Of a DNA stretch of 64,000 nucleotides, positions 60,707 to 64,000 are shown piece after piece. Origin of the DNA: CAWDMC01 sp963803295 (lineage in GTDB: Bacteria > Acidobacteriota > Terriglobia > UBA7540); contig CAWDMC010000009.1 in the NCBI GenBank assembly GCA_963803295.1, positions 496,001 through 560,000 of the forward strand, read 5' to 3'. The position numbers and the translations under genes were made by a program. The notes under the pieces were generated by a model. The model did no database searches, had not been told where the DNA came from, and was given only the letters and a program-made list of their open reading frames with translations. Position 1 is the stretch's first letter. The number at the start of each line of letters is the position of its first letter.

Positions 60707-62272
60707 TCACCTCTTCGGAATATCGGGCGCATAGGTGAACTCGATCGTCGAAGTCACGAGCAGCGGTGTTCTTGATCGACTCGCTAGCTGAGCCGGAGAC
60801 AACGCGAAGTAAGTATGCGCGCCGTTAGCAATTATCGTAATCGAATGCTTCCCTTCTGAAATTCCGGTAAGGTTCAACGGATAACTTTGTCCCCGGATGT
60901 GGTCAGCCACTACTTTCCTGTCCAACTGAAGCGTAAAGCTTTCCGGCGGCTTGCCCAGTATCTCCCAACTCAAACGAAGGGCCCCCTCTTTCACAATCCC
61001 AGGTTGGTTGGGCCCCGAAAGCGCCATGATCGTTGTGTCGGGCGTTCTTCCGCGATAGAGTGAAATGATGGCTTTGGTCAGGTTCATGTAGTAGTATCCC
61101 CAGCCCCCGCAGCCTCTGTAGGCACACCTATCCATTTGCACAGGCTCGATATCATCGCTAAGCTCAAGGTTGTATTCATCGCCGTAAACACTCGAAGCGC
61201 CCTGCCCACCGGCACTCGTTTCTGAGGACGCTCCCCAATAGTCGGCCGGGAAGCCTTGTCCTTCCTTTGCCCCGGCAAACTCGTTCCACTGGTGGATCTG
61301 AATGAACTTCGGCTTTGATTCGAAGGCCACTTTCCAGCTTTGAAGGTAGGGCGATCCGTGATCACGACCTGTTGCGGTCGGGTGGAGCCACCCCTTTCCA
61401 GGAAAGAAGAAACTCGCAGGGGTTACAACGGTTTCTTCAGGAATTCCTCTGTGGTGAGTTACGACCTGGCGTATCGGCCCGTCCATCCAAGACCACATTC
61501 CGCACCGCTCGGCGTGGTTGTCTTGAAGCTGTGATCCCATCCACCGCACGGTCCAATCCGGGGCTTTAAGCGGAGTGTCCCTGGTGAGTTTGCTCGAATC
61601 CCCACAAGGATCGGGCGTAAAAAGTAAAATCGTGACAAGCGGCTTTCCGTGATAGTAGAGCCAAAGATCCTTGAATTCCCGGTTATCTAAGAAATTCTTC
61701 TTGGTCCAGGCGAAAATCGCATTCAATCTTTCCACCGCGTGAGGAACCAAAGGGCCGTTCTGCAAGCCGATCATGAGAACAAGTTTGGGTGGATGCTTGC
61801 CCTCCTTCTCCAATTGCCGATAAGTCTTAAATAGAAGCAACGTGCTTTCTTCCAATTCATGGGAAGCGCCCTGATGTTTTTCCCACGCCGGCTTCATCCA
61901 CAGCATGTTGCTCCAATCGAGCAGCAGCCAGTTGATTTCCAGATCCTCAAACCACTCTTCGTGTTTCCGCACTACGACCGCATCGAAGGAGGAGTATTTG
62001 CCTAAAACCGGCACGGCTTCTGCGGTCTCCCAACTACCCGCGTTCCCAGGAGTGAACCAAGTCTCGTACTGCATACCAATCAAGCTGCCAGGATATCGGG
62101 TGGCCTCCAGAATGTTTGAAGTCCCAGGGGAAGACGGGAGATCCTCACCAGTCCACAGAGCAAATGCACACGCGGCTGTTAGGAGGAGGAAGACGGCGGG
62201 AAACCAGCAATAAATCAGCCAATCGGCTCGGACTGCTGCACGACACAACACCATTGCGTATTTGGTAAGCAC
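60707..62272 (-). CDS. GH71/GH99-like secreted or anchored hydrolase, copy 1
   Basis: A 521-residue protein. A membrane helix lies near residues 20-42 (IYCWFPAVFLLLTAACAFALW). The barrel begins SLIGMQYETWFTPGNAG, then VPVLGKYSSFDAVVVRKHEEWFEDLEINWLLLDWSNMLWMKPAW. This is the 'travel and look' pattern of GH71/GH99-type domains, in which an acid follows an aromatic-rich loop. The ending FIQIHQWNEFAGAKEGQGF ... YGDEYNLELSDDIEP corresponds to the WNEWxEGxxIEP signature. A C-terminal beta domain carries ITIIANGAHTYFAL. The GTG at 62272 may not be the true start; ATG 62254 is an alternative. The substrate is unknown. A paralogue lies directly upstream. Confidence 0.65.
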   Translation of the reverse strand: MLTKYAMVLCRAAVRADWLIYCWFPAVFLLLTAACAFALWTGEDLPSSPGTSNILEATRYPGSLIGMQYETWFTPGNAGSWETAEAVPVLGKYSSFDAVVVRKHEEWFEDLEINWLLLDWSNMLWMKPAWEKHQGASHELEESTLLLFKTYRQLEKEGKHPPKLVLMIGLQNGPLVPHAVERLNAIFAWTKKNFLDNREFKDLWLYYHGKPLVTILLFTPDPCGDSSKLTRDTPLKAPDWTVRWMGSQLQDNHAERCGMWSWMDGPIRQVVTHHRGIPEETVVTPASFFFPGKGWLHPTATGRDHGSPYLQSWKVAFESKPKFIQIHQWNEFAGAKEGQGFPADYWGASSETSAGGQGASSVYGDEYNLELSDDIEPVQMDRCAYRGCGGWGYYYMNLTKAIISLYRGRTPDTTIMALSGPNQPGIVKEGALRLSWEILGKPPESFTLQLDRKVVADHIRGQSYPLNLTGISEGKHSITIIANGAHTYFALSPAQLASRSRTPLLVTSTIEFTYAPDIPKR

Positions 62273-62312
62273 CCTTTAAGCTCCTACCTTGCGACAAAGC
62301 GTTCGGAACCCC

Positions 62313-63788
62313 TTATTTCGAGTCCGGCGAATAGGTGAACTCGATTGTGGACGTGACAGGCAGGGTTGAGGCTGATTTCACCGCTAGTTTTTCGAGGTTC
62401 AGGTCAAAGAGAGTATGGACCCCATTAGCCAGAAGAGTAACTTGATGTTTTCCAGGGTGCAGGCGCGACAGGTCCAGCGAGTACTGGTTCCCCTGGGCTG
62501 CTTTGGCAATCGTGACGCCATCGAGTTGAAGATCGTAACTCCTGGGGGAAGCTCCGAGCGACTGCCAGGTCAAGGGAAGGCGGTTCTGCTTTACCACCGA
62601 ACACTGAAAGGGGCCCGAGAGAGCCAGTACGGTAATCCCAGGTGTTTCGCCCCGGTAGAGAGAAACTAACGCCTTGGTGAGATTCATATAGTAGTAGCCC
62701 CAGCCGCCGCATCCGCGGTAGGCGCAGGCTCGCAGTTGTGTCGGCTCGATATCGTCGCTGAACTCGAGATTGTACTCATCAACGTAACCGTGATGGTCCG
62801 GTCCGTAGCCTTCGCCCTCCTTCTGCCCGGCAAACTCATTCCACTGGTGGATCTGAATGAATTTGGGCCGGGTCTCAAAGGCGACTTTCCAGCTCTCGAG
62901 ATAAGGAGCTCCGTGATCCCGGCCTGTCGCCGTCGTCGCGAGCCAACCTCCGGCCGCAAAACACGAAGGTGTTACCACCGTCTCCTCGGGAGACTGATCA
63001 TGATAGGTGACCAACTGCCGGATCGACCCGTCCATCCAGGACCACATTCCGCAGTTCTCCGCGTGATTAATCTGAAGCTGCGACGCCATCCACCGCACGG
63101 TCCACTGCGGTGCATCCAAGGGCACGGGATTCTCACGATCCTTGAGATACTTGCAGGGATCGGCCGGGTTGAAGAGAACCATAACCAGGGGCTTGCCGTT
63201 GTAATAGAGCCACAAGTCCTTGTACTCCGCTTTCGAGAGGTAGTTCTTCGTCAGCCAGGCGAAGATTCCATTGAGTCTTTTCACCCCATCGGGCACACGG
63301 GGGCCGTTTTCAAGGCCGAGCAGCAGCACGATTTTCGGCGTGGACTTCCCCTCCCTATTCATTTGGCTGTAGGTTTTAAGCAACAACTCCGTGGTCTCCT
63401 CCAACTCATGGGTGGCGCCAGCATGCTGCTCCCAATCCGGCTTCATCCATAGCATGTTGCTCCAATCGACGAGTAGCCAATCAATCCCGAGCCCGTCGAA
63501 CCACTCAGCGTGTTTCCGAAGAATACTTGCGTCGTAGGAACTGTATTTACCAAAGATGGGGACGGCCTCGGCGGTATCCCAGTTTACGTTTCCGCGGGTA
63601 AACCACGTCTCATATTGCATGCCAATCAGGCTTCCGTGAAATTTTGTGGCTTCCAGGATTCCGTGCGGGTGAGAAGTTATGCGATTCTGAGAAGCCTCCT
63701 GCGCGGCAGGCCCCGCTCCCAACCATAGTTTGCTGAAGGCAAGTAAAGCAGCCATGATCAGAATAGCTCGAAGAAAATACATCTTCAT
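62313..63788 (-). CDS. GH71/GH99-like secreted or anchored hydrolase, copy 2
   Basis: A 491-residue protein starting at ATG 63788 with a leader (LRAILIMAALLAFSKLWLGAG). It is a close paralogue of the gene at 60707: GSLIGMQYETWFTRGNVNWDTAEAVP, KYSSYDASILRKHAEWFDGLGIDWLLVDWSNMLWMKPDW, and FIQIHQWNEFAGQKEGEGY ... VDEYNLEFSDDIEP. Copy 2 lacks the insert of about 15 residues (SSETSAGGQGASSVY) seen in copy 1 before the D-E-Y-N-L motif. The two are 40 bases apart on the same strand, so they are probably co-transcribed and arose by duplication. Both look intact. Confidence 0.65.
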   Translation of the reverse strand: MKMYFLRAILIMAALLAFSKLWLGAGPAAQEASQNRITSHPHGILEATKFHGSLIGMQYETWFTRGNVNWDTAEAVPIFGKYSSYDASILRKHAEWFDGLGIDWLLVDWSNMLWMKPDWEQHAGATHELEETTELLLKTYSQMNREGKSTPKIVLLLGLENGPRVPDGVKRLNGIFAWLTKNYLSKAEYKDLWLYYNGKPLVMVLFNPADPCKYLKDRENPVPLDAPQWTVRWMASQLQINHAENCGMWSWMDGSIRQLVTYHDQSPEETVVTPSCFAAGGWLATTATGRDHGAPYLESWKVAFETRPKFIQIHQWNEFAGQKEGEGYGPDHHGYVDEYNLEFSDDIEPTQLRACAYRGCGGWGYYYMNLTKALVSLYRGETPGITVLALSGPFQCSVVKQNRLPLTWQSLGASPRSYDLQLDGVTIAKAAQGNQYSLDLSRLHPGKHQVTLLANGVHTLFDLNLEKLAVKSASTLPVTSTIEFTYSPDSK

Positions 63789-64000
63789 GGCGGCACTCTT
63801 TTGTCAACAGCGCTTCACAATGCTCAAGAAGTGATTCGGGCTCCGGCCCAAATCACCAGGTCGGGTATGACCACGTCCTCGCCCGGGTTAATGGCGTTAG
63901 TGACCTAAGCCATCGGCAAACGTTTTGGTTTGTTTCCAGCTTCCCGAGCAAATATACCAGGCAAAGTGGAACCCGCTGAGACCCGCCAGCGGGTGATCGA
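63789..64000. other. Upstream region of the GH71/99-like operon, no feature seen
   Basis: The last 212 bases hold the probable promoter region of the minus-strand cluster. I see no clear gene, repeat or operator. Confidence 0.4.

Overview
The window looks like a chromosomal segment of a soil-type Acidobacteriota bacterium. The evidence is two ADOP-type FtsX/MacB permeases (one paired with a PadR regulator), several very large secreted FG-GAP, CRTAC1 and choice-of-anchor-D proteins, the 'carboxypeptidase-like head plus trimer-like tail' surface proteins typical of this phylum, and moderately high GC with many intergenic hairpins. This is inferred from gene content; no marker gene for taxonomy is present.

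Layout: (1) 1-2.1 kb: the tail of a 2-oxoacid dehydrogenase E2 gene, then a two-gene remnant of a mobile unit. (2) 2.2-5.3 kb: ADOP permease plus PadR regulator with a visible operator. (3) 5.7-11.9 kb: one giant FG-GAP/choice-of-anchor-D gene cut in two by an IS630 element; removing the IS restores one open frame exactly. (4) 12.9-27.9 kb, all minus strand: a carbohydrate locus with an RpiR regulator, a RuBisCO-like protein, a sugar isomerase-like TIM barrel, E2-E1alpha-E1beta of a 2-oxoacid dehydrogenase, and three secreted glycoside-hydrolase-type proteins (GH36-like, DUF5060/DUF4038 apiosidase-like, DUF4838). (5) 28.3-34.8 kb: a surface protein, its decayed tandem copy, and a Clp-type AAA+ ATPase fused to a receiver domain. 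(6) 35-43.6 kb: second ADOP permease, S41 protease, tRNA-Ala(CGC), threonine synthase (frameshifted), HAD phosphatase and LolA. (7) 44.2-50.6 kb: a heavily decayed surface-protein gene, then an IS1111-type (IS110 family) element that appears to sit inside a REP-like hairpin and carries a highly structured non-coding right end. (8) 51-63.8 kb: CRTAC1 and TPR genes back to back, a GH106 rhamnosidase and two tandem GH71/99-like proteins.

The glycan genes (GH106, GH36-like, apiosidase-like, GH99-like), together with the RuBisCO-like protein and sugar isomerase, suggest use of branched plant cell-wall polysaccharide such as pectin side chains. That is inference, not proof.

Two window-wide patterns matter. 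First, intergenic regions carry many short elements made of a GTAG tetranucleotide followed by a hairpin, often as convergent pairs (GTAG-hairpin ... hairpin-CTAC); the stems differ in sequence while the architecture is kept, as in REP elements. Second, single-base frameshifts interrupt several otherwise well conserved genes, including threonine synthase, so part of the 'pseudogene' signal may be uncorrected sequencing or assembly error.
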